Below are positions 38,690 through 51,630 of a stretch of DNA of 64,000 nt, one piece after another (positions within the stretch are counted from its first letter, which is position 1; every line of letters starts with the position of its first letter). The DNA lies in contig NC_062982.1 of the NCBI RefSeq assembly GCF_023078275.1, positions 1,851,001-1,915,000 of the forward strand, read 5' to 3'. This stretch comes from Leguminivora glycinivorella. Taxonomy: Eukaryota > Arthropoda > Insecta > Lepidoptera > Tortricidae. Under the pieces are notes generated by a model. That model was given only the letters and a program-made list of their open reading frames with translations, did not search any database and was not told where the DNA came from. A program made the translations under genes and the position numbers.

Positions 38690-41480
38690 AGTCCAAACAT
38701 ACGTAAAAAAAATGGTTTGTTTCCAAATTAAAGGTACACAATTTACACAAAGTTACCTGTCCTGTCTGTAGTTACATAGTTTATCTTGGTAGACGATGTC
38801 AAAGCTGCAGTTACTGAGCTCTGCTTGCGAAATTATTATTTGTCTGCTCTAAGTATTTTTTTTAATAATAGCCTATTTATTTAATTGTATGGCGATTTTG
38901 TATAAAGATTTCAAACAATATACTTATTATGTAATAGATTATACGTATTATGTAAATCAAGCATGTTACACTGTCGAGGACTTTATGAAATAATGTAATT
39001 AAATAATATATTAATGTATTTATGACTTAATGTATTGTAATCATATAATTTATGAAATAATGTAAAAGTGTAATTTGTAATTGTACCGATGAAGCTTGCA
39101 AAAATGAGTTGAACAAAAATAAACCTAAATATTTTTTTATAATTACTAATGGATAATGTAATTTAAGTAAATGTTGCAGTACCTTAACATGTAGTACAAA
39201 ATACTTCGATGATGATGTTGATTTTAAAAGAAATTGTCACTCAATTTTATTCGTAATTTCTGAAAAAACTTAAATTCGTCTTAGCCTAAAAGTTGTACTC
39301 TTTTAGTCAAAACCTTGTAATAAGAATGTAGTCTGAGATGATTGTAGTACAGTTCATATACATTGACCAACTTATAAATTTACCTGTTTTAGTATTCAAA
39401 ATTGTCCAAATTTTCAAATAAGATCGACTAATTCAACTCTATACGTGAGTTTTTCTAAATGTGCATTCAAAAACCATACATAATTAATTTTCAGTGAGTT
39501 AGTTTTCAAAATCCAGTCTTATAAAAATCAAGACAAGAAGATGCTCTAACTGAAACTTGTATGAAATAAATCTATTGGATAACGGAAAGTGTAGTATTTC
39601 ACCGACTAAAACTATCAATTTTACAATCTTTTGACGTTTTTTTTGAAAGCACCCTTAAATAATAGCCTATTTATTTGGCGAATTTATGTAAAGATTTCAA
39701 ACAATATGTAAATTAAAAAATAATTTTAATTAATCATCTCATAAGGATATGTTATTTTTATAATTCTTTCTGCACACCGTACCGAGTTCACGGATGGGCA
39801 GACGTCAGCGTCACCCGCTCAGCAGGCTCCTCTTAAACTATAATGCACCCAAAAACACCACCCACCAGCCTTAATACCATCCAAAAAGACCGAGAACCGA
39901 ATGATAACTGTTACAGCGACTGCAAAGTTAAGATGGCCACTGTTCAAACGAGAATGAGAGGTGTAAGAATTGATATAATATAAGATAATCTTTATAAGTT
40001 CTCGTGGTTAGTATTTTGGACAATCATTTTTGTTTGCACCAATATCATGTGCTATAAGTGTGCTGGGTGGTACACTTATATCAGACTAGCTTGTGCACAC
40101 GGCCCTTAAATTTTTGAAATTGCGGAAAGGTTCATACAAACTTTCACCTCCCCCCCCATTTTAGGGACCTCCACTTCCCTCATATCATCATCATAAAATA
40201 TTTGGTATGCATTTAAAAATGTTCATATTGAGGGGGTGCTTCTACAGCATTGATGAGATATTTACTTGTACAGATTAAGCTGTTTTTTTTTTTAAATCTT
40301 AATTATTGACATATTCCGCTTTTATTTTGGAATTTAAAATTGCATGTATTAGTTTGTAACATTTTTCTAACACAATTTATTGTTAAAGAAATAAATGAAA
40401 TGAAATGTTGATAGGTAGGAGGCTAGTTAATTAGGTAATCTTGTTACACGGACGGATCAGATCCTATACTTATCTAATGCTGATCAAAAATATAAATTGG
40501 AATACTCCTGTAAATTATATTGCCTATTGTTGTGTCATCAACACAATGTTGCTTGCTTCGTTTTTATGTATGTAGACTTAAACGGGCTCTAATAATAAAG
40601 TTGTTTTTGATTTTTCCTCGACCTAGTCATAACAAACGAACATAAAACAAAACCATTATAAAACTTCGTCTCACTTAAATATTTTGTTTACTCATTCGCA
40701 CAAAAGCTGGTGTTTCTTTAAGCACGTTAAGCTATTAATACGAGTAACATTGTATATGTATATAAATGTAAATCAATTATTATGTATGTTATTATGTCTT
40801 GATTCTTGAACATATTTATAGTCGGTCATAATTAGCACAAACTTGACACAACAAAGTGTGAAGAATAATCATGAAACGTGATGTTTTCTTATAAATATGT
40901 CATCAAATTTGACCAAACATAGTGATTGCAAATGCCATGCTCTCCTAAGTCCCAGGAGCAATTCTTTTGTTTTAGAATTTAGAACCTTAAGTGACACCGT
41001 AAAAGTTGAAAATAGATTTTGGTATATTTACAAAAAAATGTACACGGGGACATGAGGATACCTTATCCCGCTTCTATTACATTGGCGCCCAAACGAGTCG
41101 AACTAGACTAGAGAAAAACAGCTCGAGGTATAAAATGCGGCGGTTCACACTTAAAAGGTATTTATATTCCATGTAATAAGGTCCAATTTTCTCATGTTAG
41201 GTATGGAAAGCCGCAAATATTTTTGATCTAAACCTTGACGAGTTTTCGATTCCCATCTTGAAGTTTGAAGTGATTGTTTTCTCTGTCACTCCAATAATGT
41301 AAGAGCATTAGAAATAGAGACAGACGATAATAAAAAGCGAAGCTTATAATGTTACTGCGATTGAAACGTTTTCATTTTGATCGCTACACTGTAAATGACA
41401 ACACACATTAGAGACTTCATCTCCATTCAATAAGATTCACTTTCAGACAACTCTGCCAAGTATAGTGTAGTGAATCAGAC
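38690..41480. other. AT-rich stretch with duplicated fragments
   Basis: AATAGCCTATTTATTT...AAGATTTCAAACAATAT at 38869-38930 recurs at 39660-39710. Otherwise no named repeat or gene is visible. Confidence 0.35.
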
Positions 41481-41486
41481 ACGACA

Positions 41487-41735
41487 CTAAACACAGTGCC
41501 AGAGGTGGTCACTCTCACGATCGGGCGATTCCGGCAAAGCTACGTAGCAATTATTAGGGTTACTACAACTTCCCTTTGCGTGCGCTACCACCGATTAGAT
41601 AGTTACCTACTTGATTTTTGACAACCCTAAATAGTTAGTCGAAAGGGATAGCGCTGAGCATTAGAAAGGGACAGCACGATTTGACCCTGAACTGCTGTCG
41701 AACTTCAGTTTTGTAGGAAGTGTCTTTTCTGTACG
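41487..41735. repeat. Dispersed non-coding repeat (tentative)
   Basis: Contains GAAAGGGACAGCACGATTTG and TTTTGTAGGAAGTGTCTTTT, wording I associate with short interspersed repeats of moths. Boundaries are guessed. Confidence 0.3.
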
Positions 41736-43034
41736 TAAGTATTATTTATTCTGTGGCTAACACAGCGGCGTCTAACTTCTAACACATTGTTCGGAGAACC
41801 GATTACTGTGTATTGGGTGATTTTAAGACGTGCTATTTGCTACTGGCTTTATTGCCTATAAGTGGTTTTCGGTTTAGTAACTTGAATGATTTACGCAATA
41901 CAACAATGAAATGTTCAGTTAAGTTTATAATACAATGTAATATTTAGTCAGTAAAGTAACAATCGTTCTTAAATAAAAGCGCTCCTCAACGAACAAATGT
42001 GACAACAATAAATAACCCGAACATCGGGAAGAAAGAATCATATTTTAACGTCGTGTTAATTAAATTGTCGATGTCCCGACATAACGACGTTCTTTGTCCG
42101 CAAAAACACTGAATCACTCAAGGAAAAGACAAGTGAATGAAAATTTTTAAAGACAAAAAAATGGTCGGCGTTCTGAATCGCGCGCTTTTCATCGCTCGCT
42201 TACTTCGGTGGCATGTCAAGTTGGCCCTAAGTCTGCCATCGTGCGTGATTCGGAACGCTACCACGCGAAAGTGACAGGTCCTTTTGGCGGGAACGCGATT
42301 CAGCATGTCTGGCATTGGGTTCTTTATCCGGCCGCCATCGGTACCGGTTGTACGCACGACACTCCGTCGCGACAATTTATTTCGGTACGGGGCAATGCAC
42401 TGTACACGCAGCCAAGGGATCGCAGCGAATAAATGAGAGTAAACATGAAGGGAAAAATAAAACGTAGACGGTGACAAATCAAGGCTGTTAAATATAAGCC
42501 TAAGCGAAGGGCTTGCTTGTGGGTAATGAACGCTGCTCAGCCTCAGGGTGCTTCATACTACAGGTGTCTAAACATGGATGTTACTGGCTCGTATTACTGG
42601 AGGCTTAAGATTTTCTTTCGCTTTACAGCTAATTAGGTATGCATTTGAAATGAGGAATGCAATGGAGCACTAATTTTACGACTTTATAAAAGGGAGTTCG
42701 TTGTTTAGCGTTTTTCAAAGTTGTTCGTATTAGATGATATATTATTATGCAGTAAGTTAGCTTAGTATACACATAGTTATTACACAGAAATAACAAATAA
42801 TAATTTATACAGAAGATGATCTGGATTAGCAATTGTATAATATTGGACTGGTTTTAGATGCAATTGCAATTAATGCGATGTGCTTCGAGTGCAGGCAACG
42901 GAATGGCATTGACTGCGTTCAATAGGACTGTTCTCAAAATATCCTGGCCTTTGAGATTTTAAATCAAAATGCAGAATAATTACGCAAATGATTTATAAAT
43001 CTATATATAAGTAAAATTTATAAATATATTTACT
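41736..43034. other. No supported feature
   Basis: A moderately GC-rich segment at 42180-42440 is open on both strands but has no domain, start context or splice evidence. Confidence 0.25.
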
Positions 43035-43262
43035 TTCTGCCCCACACAGCTAAACTGTGGAATGAATTGTCGCCTGCGGTATTTCCGGACCGATACGACC
43101 TTCAAATCTTCAAGAAAAGAGCGTATACCCATCTTAAACGCCGGCAACGCACCTCCAACACCTCTGGTGTTTCGGGTGTCCATGGGCGGTAGTGATCGCT
43201 TACCATCAGGCACCTGTCTGCTCGTTTGCCTCCTATCCCATAAAAAATCGAATCTAATAAAA
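43035..43262 (+). mobile_element. CR1/Jockey-group LINE 3' end with ORF remnant
   Basis: The frame from 43043 to TAG at 43190-43192 reads HTAKLWNELSPAVFPDRYDL and QIFKKRAYTHLKRR, the RLWN.LP...F..FK...Y..L closing motif of CR1-like reverse transcriptases. The 3' UTR then reads AGTGATCGCTTACCATCAGG and CTCGTTTGCCTCCTATCCCA, ending in A-rich sequence. This is a very common lepidopteran LINE terminus. Everything upstream is truncated. Confidence 0.85.
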
Positions 43263-44078
43263 GAGTGTTTTGTCTAAACGTTATTGCATAAAATTATAAG
43301 TTCGCTTTTGGCGTCCATTTATTAACATGTAGTTTTGGTGATAATGAACCAAAGAGAAACGAATTAGTTATAAGCACTATCACTGTTACTCCAGACTAGG
43401 TACTTTAATTGTTTAGTTTTATCCATTCAAACTTTATTTCAAATAAAGTATGCCGGTCTTGCCCGCACTGACCTTAATAAATATAAGTATAGGTAACGTA
43501 AACTACTGATTGTTAAAGTTTACTACTTAGTCATTCGTAATTTAAGTACAGGTTGTTAAACGTATATGTACTTATCGATCATTAATTTGAAATATATTAC
43601 ACATATAAAACTTGTAATTTAAGGAAATAGAACGGACCAAAATGGGTCCTTCAAGGCCAAAACTGAATGTCCTATTCAGACAATGCTTGTAATTACATCG
43701 AAAACACTGTTCCGGGACGACTTGACAACTCGACACGTATGGTTAGTACTTTTAAAACATATTCGCACAACACGGAAAAGCAATTTAAATAGTTATGCTA
43801 ATTGTGAATATCCCATTCAAATAACAAATGCACTCAGTTAAGCCGCACGCACAACGATCCGATAAATTGGTACAATTTAGTGTAGTGTCTTGAATCTCCT
43901 TAACTCATCTTATTGTATTTTTGATATGACTATAAAGTTCATAGGGGTAATCATAGATCATAGGATTCATAGGGTACTTAGTTATATATTTCATCAATTT
44001 GCCCACTAAGATACTTTGCGTAATAACATTCTTATTGACTGAATCCCATTTATTTGAAACATAAACTATATACATAAC
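43263..44078. other. No supported feature
   Basis: AT-rich, no coding sequence or classifiable repeat seen. Confidence 0.25.
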
Positions 44079-44133
44079 ATCCATGACTCAGGAACAAATA
44101 CCTGTCTCACACAAATAAATGCCCTTACCGGGA
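44079..44133 (-). mobile_element. SINE fragment (minus strand)
   Basis: The reverse complement reads GGTAAGGGCATTTATTTGTG through TTCCTGAGTCATGGATG, matching 1403-1456 of the full SINE. Head and tail are missing. Confidence 0.75.
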
Positions 44134-45895
44134 GTTTTCTACGCGTTTTTATAAAACACCTTAGCTATTTATTTGGAGTTTTTCGCGTTTTATAAAACAC
44201 AATAAAATTGACAGCAATTTTATTATCACGCGATCACGCTATTCAGCAATTCGCATCAAAAGTTTGATGCAGCGGTATTGCAAAAACCTTCTATAGGTAC
44301 TTACTTCTTATTTTGAAATCATTTAACTCTTGTATTATGCTTTCTTTAAATACTTATTTCATCTATGATTCTAAGCTAACTTTGTAGCTATTGGAATTGA
44401 TCAAAATGTATCGTCATAAACTTAACTTTTTTATAAAATTTATATTATCTGGAAATTACATACTTACCTCTGCAATTGCAAATGCCACGCCAGTGTTAAT
44501 AGTTTGTCAGTTCTAAAAACTGTTCTATATAGTTTACTTTTAACACTTTCGCTACCAAGAACCCGACTGTCGGGTACACCGCTCGTAGAAGCGTAGCCGA
44601 TTACATGGGTTTCCCCGTATGTAGCAGAGCCCGGTTTCGAAAGTCACTACCATAAACAACCTGTCACAGCATTCGCGCCAAAATTTGACGTTACACAAAT
44701 CCTCAAAATGGCCGCCGTAATTAAAGGCTCGCAATAACTGTCCATAAAGCAAACGAAGCGCATTGGTGACGCGCCGCGCTATTTCGGTGCACACTCCCCT
44801 CGACAAATGCTAATGTCCTCTAGGACTCCAGTCCCGATGCTCTCACGATTCCATTTCAGTGTTTCAACGACACAGGTGTCAAAGAATCTGCTTACCATAG
44901 AGTATTGTTTTTTTTTAAGACCCAATTTACGGGAGTGGCAGTGGCCAAATTCAAAGTCTCACGATACTTTTTTTAAAGTTATTTTATTTGGTATGCTATG
45001 TATCGAAATTTGAAGCAAAATTAATTTATTTGTATTTGTAGTGAGTATTATATTCTTTGATTTCTAGTTAATGAGAAAGGAATTAAACGGATGTCGCTAC
45101 TCTGTTGCCACTTTCAATTTCTACACTTTTTTTCTACACATTTATGGATAATTTGTTTTCAGTAATAGTTTGTGAGTTATGAGTATTTTACGAGATATAT
45201 TAAAATTTATGTAGTCGTGACAAATGACTAGTGACATTTTAACTAGAATCATTAATAAGGTTTATGAGTAGCATAAAACACTTATTTGAAATTCCCTTAT
45301 GTTTGTATTCACATTAATTCGTTTATAGTTCATTTAATACTCAATGCAAATGCGTTTTAGTGGAAATCATGGTAATAAACGCACATTTATATCGTTTAGC
45401 AAGCCCGTTTTGATTTAGATACTAGCTTCTGCTCGTGACTTTTTTGCTTTAATGATGATGATTGATTGGAAGTAACCTCAAACTATCGCCATCGAGTCAG
45501 ACGAAACGAGCTCTGTGCAAGTGATATACGTTCGTAGAGCTTTGACTTTTCAAATAGCTGTTGCCTAGTCTTGGCTATCAAGACCGATGCAGACTTAACT
45601 TGGCTGGATATTGAAAATATACCTATATAATATTGTTTCATTCTTTTACATTGTGTTGCTATGTGGAATTTCGTGTCGGTTCTTAACTAAAATATTTTTT
45701 TGCTCTTGTGAGTCAGTGCGAGGAGTTCTGTCGAGATTCTCGGAAGGATAGATTCCGATGAAATCATCTCACTGGTGAATAATTTATAATGATTTTAATT
45801 GTATTTTAAATTGGCGGTTTGACTTTTTCGGCAAATCCTTAAAAGGTTTAATTTAATTTATATTAACTAGGTATTTATACATAAAAAACGTGAAG
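44134..45895. other. No supported gene; possible decayed transposon end
   Basis: TTTTAACACTTTCGCTACCA at 44536 starts a repeat-like block to about 44650 (GAACCCGACTGTCGGGT is a short palindrome). Remainder is AT-rich with no signal. Confidence 0.25.
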
Positions 45896-45974
45896 CCCAC
45901 CATTAAGCATTAAGTCCACCATGTGTACTTACTTTTTATGTGCAATATAGTATAAATAAAATAAATAAATAAAC
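45896..45974 (+). mobile_element. LINE 3' tail fragment
   Basis: ATTAAGTCCACCATGTGTAC, then TGTGCAATATAGTATAAATA and (AAAT)n. Same family as 36327 and 46735. Confidence 0.5.
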
Positions 45975-46734
45975 GTAGTAACTAATGTGTGGCAAATTGT
46001 CGTATAATAGTTTGCAACTGAAACATCTGCTTTTTTATTAAAAAAATATGACGGCCGCGGATCAAAAACTATGATAAAGTTTATTTTTAAGCGCCATAAA
46101 AAGAAGCCGTTTAGTCTATGATCTTCAGTTATTATCTGTGAAAGGATGGGCGTTCCAAACTGAGCTAACCGAAGAGAGACAAGTTTATTTTAAGCTAATT
46201 ACGAGACGCCTTCGAGCTAAAATGCCATAAGTAATAATATTCTCTTTTTAACTACGTCCTTTTGATATTATTGACAAATTGAACGCATTTCTCTGAAACA
46301 TGAAGTGTTACTCTGAATAGTTTGAATTCCTGACTTGGGTGCATCGAATCATGGAAGGAATTGAAAAGAATCTAATGAAGTGGTTTTTATGAAAGAAACA
46401 AGTCAAGGAATTTCGGTCAGTTTATTTTCTTTATGCTGAAAGTTGAGGGAATGTGAAACATCTAAAAAGGAAAGAGGGGAGGAAAATTCTGGGTCGTATG
46501 CGTATCTGCGCGGTTATGAATGAAACCCATTTTAATCTTCTAAATTGTAGAAATTATATCACTTTATTGCTCATATTTTTTGTTATCACTGGAAGAGATC
46601 CGTCTAAGTGATAACTTCGAAGTATGATGTATAATGATAATATAATACACTACCATTTATTGTTACTAGGTATTCAATTTCTCGTCATTGCTATATTTCT
46701 TGCACCTCTTATTGATCTCTTTGGCCCAAAGGTT

Positions 46735-46850
46735 AGCTGGTAGATAATGCCTTCTGGCATAAGTCCAACTTCTGTAATTTTTTTACCGCGCTGACGTGCT
46801 GTGTAAATACTGAAAATTAATTTGAAAAAAAAAATGCATTTTTTTTAAAG
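46735..46850 (+). mobile_element. LINE 3' tail fragment
   Basis: AGCTGGTAGATAATGCCTTC followed by TGGCATAAGTCCAACTTCTG and an A-rich end. Confidence 0.5.
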
Positions 46851-48505
46851 TCAAAAATGACTGTAAAGTCTAATGAGATAAGTTTAGTCTACACAAAGGC
46901 GTAGTTTATTTATTTAATGTATCCAATTAGTATTATAGGTATATTAATATTATAGGTAGATTGATACCTACGTTTGCATAAGCTCAAAAATCCTCTTGGC
47001 CCCGTTTTTTCAATCGGAAAGCTCATTCCTCCAGATAAGCTGCGGCGGGCGCGCCAGGCTAATCTTTTATGGACGGCCTTTATATAAATAATATTGTTTC
47101 TTGTCATTTACTTTATATTTGTTTTAATATTACCTTCCGTGCTTAATATATAAAAAAGGCGGGAAATTAAACACATTAGGCGAGATACTTTTTTTTTAAG
47201 ATAAACCTATTTCGTCTTCGTCATGATCATCTTATTTTTGCGCGGGCCGTTTCGGATACACTGGGATCCATAAGATTTGTGCAATTACCCCCACGATCTT
47301 CACTGCTCAAGTGCTTCTCAACTATGTATCTCCATAAATATACGTACCTAATTGAAAAAAAAAAAAAAACTGTATAAGGCCTCCACAGATGTTACGGACG
47401 TTACATTGCAGTTAAACGATCTATAAAATTTTTTGATCTGACTAAAAAGCATTCAATGTTCGCAACAAGTGGAATAATGATAATATTTATATAAACTTAG
47501 TATTTAAGATGTTTTTGCAATGCCCTGACAGGGTATCATGTAGGTACCTCCTAGGCTCCTACTTTACAAATAACAACTATGTAGATATATTGTAATGTAC
47601 CTGATTATGCAAATAAATAAAACTGAAACTGAATCTTTTACCACCCTTCTCTTTATTCTAAGAACCTAGATATCTTATTATCTAGATCTACCTAAGTGCT
47701 AACATTGTTAAAAATACCACCCTTCCTCCATACTTCAGCGCGTTGTAATGCATCATTGAGACGAAAAAGTAAAAAATAAGCCATCCCATAGACAGCGACA
47801 CGACCACAGACAAGAGGCTCTATTTTTACCAGATTATGCACCAAGCACTCTTGCTCGGCTGACGGAGCGTGCCTTTGCCTACTATACAGGTTAAGAGTTT
47901 TTTAAAAAGGTTGGCAGGCCTGATTAAGCATACTAATTTATCTTGAAGTTTTTAAGCACGCCGGATAGGATACTTGGTTAAGTTTTATGCACGCCCTGGG
48001 TTCTTGCTTTTTTTAGCCATCAGGTTGACGCTCCGTTGAGAGGATGAGGATATGGGAATAATTATAATCGATGGACCGTTGAGTCGGATTCGTGTGTATT
48101 TTAATCCAAATGCGAGTGGGTTTTGATGTAAAAAAAATGCATTTTATAATATACTAGTCAGCTTTAGTAGGCAGCAAATGAAATAACGGCAGGGATACTT
48201 CTTTAAAAAAATATAATCCTTCAAAAGTATTTGTTATGGTTTAAGTTACATCTCAAAAGACACAGTTCATACTGTCAAGTGGAGGCGAGTCGTAGAAGTC
48301 GTGGGATGTGGGTCCAATTGTGATGTGGGCAATGGGCTATCAACCTGTCACTGACATTGCAATATGACTTCGGTTTTTTTCAATCCGTCAAATGGTATTG
48401 AAACTTGAGCAATGTCATGTAATACTTTGCCCTTTGGTAATACAGGTCTGAATTTTATGTATGTGAGGTATGGCATGCTGTCAAAATTGCTGCCAATTTT
48501 TTTTG
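46851..48505. other. No supported feature
   Basis: AT-rich. TGATTATGCAAATAAATAAA at 47602 may be another degraded LINE tail. No exon seen. Confidence 0.25.
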
Positions 48506-48509
48506 AATG

Positions 48510-48740
48510 TCAACCATTCGATTTCGTGAATGGCGTGCCATAATACCTCCACTACTAGCGATTAAATTCTACTAACAGAATCGAAAACAAAAGTGGTCAA
48601 ATCATTTCCACTAGATTTAAAATTACTAGTCGTCCTTTTTTTCAAAAATAGCATTACGTCGTTCTCCAAATCTCCACAGACTTTCGAACGGCGAATTCGG
48701 GCATTCGAAATTCAAAAATCGGTCCCTTGGTCTGACTATG
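48510..48740 (+). repeat. Dispersed repeat of unknown class, copy 2
   Basis: Partner of 32145-32375; shares TCTACTAACAGAATCGAAAA, CCACTAGATTTAAAATTACT and AATCGGTCCC in the same order. Confidence 0.6.
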
Positions 48741-49589
48741 TAAGTTGCAGAAGGCAAATAAGCCCTTCAGTAATTGGCAAAGCAGTTGGAAGGATTCGCG
48801 TGTCCGACAAAAAAAACGCGAGGTCATTGCCCTCCTTATCGCACTGATTTGGTTAATGAGTTTACAATGGCGTGCGGTGATTAATTGGCGGGGTGATTAG
48901 CGATTTTAATGATTGTGAAAGGATTTGACAAATAGGACTCGGGTTTGAAAATAAGCTTATTGGATTTTTTTTAGGTTAATGTTCCTATTGGGTGGAGTAA
49001 GATAAGTTTAAGGATTCATGCGAAGTACTACTTTTTTTAAATTATACATATACTGATCGCTGATCGACCAGTTACGTACGAATGCTGATAGGTTTGATAT
49101 CAGATTTGAGAGAGTTTGCAAGCGCTTTGCTGGTATTTAAGATGGTAGAACGCTCTTTTTTTGAAGGTTTGGGGTTTATGCTTATCTGGACCGAAGGCGT
49201 TATTTGATTCCATAGTTTCGCTTAGCGAACTGAAAGCTTTTGAAAAAATGCACAGTTCGGGACAGTCTATAATATATATGTGCTACAAATAACTAAGAAT
49301 TTGTTCGAAATCTGTTTCTTTCCGTACCTCGTAACCTGCCCATAGATATCTTGGATTAAGGGTCGGTCGCGTAAAAATAATGGGAAGAGAGAGAGAAGAA
49401 TGGGAAATATGATGTCTGTTAACTGTGGTTGTGCAACTGGCCCTTAGTCTCAAACAAAAAGAATCCTTAAAGTGTTGTTTCATATATCTTTAAAGTTTAC
49501 ATTATATCCATATTGTATCGAATAAATATATGTTTATAGAGCTTTTGAATAAAAGATTTTAACGCTTGCACGGAAAACCGAGAAAATTG

Positions 49590-49745
49590 GCGCATTAGGG
49601 TAATTCTGAGAGTCGTCTAATTTCGAAAGTCGCATAAAAAATTACCATTTATTTCCATCATAAGTATCAAAGCTCCCCTTTCGAAACTACCCGAGCATTT
49701 CTGTCATTCGGAATTACCTTATTGCATCACACCTTACTTCAAATG
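49590..49745. repeat. Diverged palindromic repeat, GGGTAATTC family, copy 1
   Basis: GGGTAATTCTGAGAGTCGTC at the left and CATTCGGAATTACC at the right, with CCCTTTCGAAACTACCCGA inside. Related in order and motif to 62637-62785. Confidence 0.45.
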
Positions 49746-50299
49746 AGTCTCACTGTATACGTACAGAATTTTCTGTACATTCTTAAACAACTCCACATTT
49801 AAATTGAAAACATAACTGAAAAGGAAAAATTCTCAGTAAAAAAAAAACGTCTTGAACAAGCAAAATAGAACTTAAACGCGCAAAAAATAAGCGCCGAGAG
49901 AAATGCTCAAGGTTGGTCATAGTCTTGGGACAATTTTAATGAGGCGCCGTGTCAAAGGGAAAAGGACTTTAGTGTTAACGACATAAAGGCGTGTGGGGCC
50001 GCTAATGAGTAAGCTGGAGTCGCGGGGTGAATGACCTCTGAAAGCGGTGTTTGAAACATACCGACAATTTCCGTAGTCTATGTTTTTGGTTTCTGAAGTA
50101 TTTGTAAATATTTTTTCTCAAACATTCAGTCTTAACAACACAACTACTCCACACGAGATGACGCGCGTTTCGTCACAAAAGCTCAGTGTATTTTTCTATT
50201 CGTGTTAGCCTTGACCTGTGTCGCCATCTAGTCTTTGAAGTAAATAATACTTACATCGACCGAAAGACTTCTGTCTCAACAGTACAACTACTCCACACG

Positions 50300-50515
50300 A
50301 GATGGCGCGCGAAGAAAAACGCGTGAAAACTCGAAAATTCGCGTTTTCCGGGACCTAAGGATATGTTAGATCGATTTTTCACCCACTAAAACCCCCACAT
50401 AACAAATTTCAGCGAAATCGTTAGAGCGGTTTCCGAGATCGTCGGTATAAATAAATAAATAGATAAATAAATAAATAAATAAATATACAAGAATTGCTCG
50501 TTTAATAGTATAAGA
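50300..50515. repeat. Lepidopteran dispersed repeat with (AAAT)n
   Basis: AATTTCAGCGAAATCGTTAG, AGCGGTTTCCGAGATCGTC, (AAAT)n at about 50450-50485 and AAGAATTGCTCGTTTAATAG. The ending pattern is one I know from moth genomes; class uncertain. A (TTTC)n run lies at 50591-50611. Confidence 0.55.
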
Positions 50516-50780
50516 TACCCAGTTGGCCGGAAATCCTCATTTTCCCAGCCTCTGATGTAATGTACTATTAATGGTTAAATAGTTAAATTTATTTCTTTCT
50601 TTCTTTCTTTCAAATAAATCACAATCGTAAAGAAAGTTCACGCGGTTATTGGCTTCGTGCGAAGTGCATGGAGGGGGTAAGCAAAGCGATCGCAGTGCTT
50701 GCGGTGGTCAAAATCGACACTGATTGTGGTTTGTCATCTATCAAAACTCATAAAATATAATACAATGTGTAATGTTTGAT

Positions 50781-50924
50781 ATGGAGCACCAATGTTGTTT
50801 CGTTGTTAATTGTAAAAATAATGGCATAAATAGTCGTTGCACGTTCTATGCGTTTCTTAGAGCACACTGGAAATTGGATCAAAGAACTAAATGGATAGCT
50901 ACCGTGAAAAGAAAACGTAAGTGA
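50781..50924 (+). CDS. THAP-domain protein, first exon
   Basis: ATG opens MEHQCCFVVNCKNNGINSRC followed by TFYAFLRAHWKLDQRTKWIA and TVKRKRK. This is the N-terminal half of a THAP zinc finger, which has the form M-x-C-x4-C...F(Y/F)xFP...R..W...(V/I). Here the first Cys pair is C5 or C6 with C11, then the FYAFL aromatic block, then the WIATVKR helix end. The distal C-x2-H ligands and AVPTF-box are absent, as expected if they are in the next exon. A consensus donor AAAAC|GTAAGTG lies at 50917, so the exon probably ends at 50916. Unspliced reading stops at TGA 50922-50924. The next exon was not found in the following 2 kb. It may be a host DNA-binding protein or a P-element-derived transposase start. 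Confidence 0.65.
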   Translation: MEHQCCFVVNCKNNGINSRCTFYAFLRAHWKLDQRTKWIATVKRKRK

Positions 50925-51502
50925 CATGTCAAAACAAAACATTATAATAAATTATATTTGAGCTTTGTTTACCTAATATTGTTCAGTACGCTGTTAGTAT
51001 TTTTCCTACCGTAAAAGATTATGCTTAAAGATTCAGGCCTAGCCTGGGAATAGGCCCGTGTCGGATATTTCTGCGGCCGCGGACATGACTAGGTACTTAC
51101 GTTTAGACTTGTTTTATATGGTATTAACGGGACGGAGGTTTAGCGAATACCATATCACTAGCTCGTAGAACTTCTACCATTACTCCTATGTTCTTCAAGA
51201 TTCCTTATATGCCCTGCCAGCACTAATTTATTGCCTCTTTCTGTGGTCTGGAGTTGGAAGTTTATACCGTGAGTAATGCTTTGGAAACTGATTTTTATTA
51301 TTATATCCATGTCTTTATAATCTATCTACCTAAATTACACTTGAAATAGTGACTCTTGTTATTCAATTTATTTAAAATTAACGAAAAATCGTTAAAATAT
51401 ATATGTTTGTTTACATGTCATTTTTTGACATTTTCCACTTCAAGTTCACATGGTAGTGGGCGTAATTGTCGTGCACGTAGCCAATAATAAAATAACTATC
51501 TG

Positions 51503-51630
51503 AAGGTTGTCTGTAAGAGACCGCTGTTTTAGCGATAAGACCGCCTGTTGTTACCTACCACATTGTATCTGTTCTGATTTATGTTTTTTTTCTTCTGTAG
51601 CGTGCAATAAAGTATTTTATTATTATTAAC
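51503..51630 (+). mobile_element. RTE-like LINE 3' end
   Basis: AAGGTTGTCTGTAAGAGACC, TTTAGCGATAAGACCGCCTG, then GTGCAATAAAGTATTTTATT and ATT repeats. Same block as 33044-33086 and 55482-55624. Confidence 0.8.

Noticed and set aside
42118..42477. 119-codon minus-strand frame
   Set aside because: An opposite-strand frame is equally open, and no domain, start context or splice signal supports either.
44552..44806. Minus-strand frame upstream of a GCAGAG|GTAAGT-like donor near 44465
   Set aside because: The frame stops before the donor and no continuous exon can be built; considered as a 5' exon of the zinc-finger gene but unsupported.
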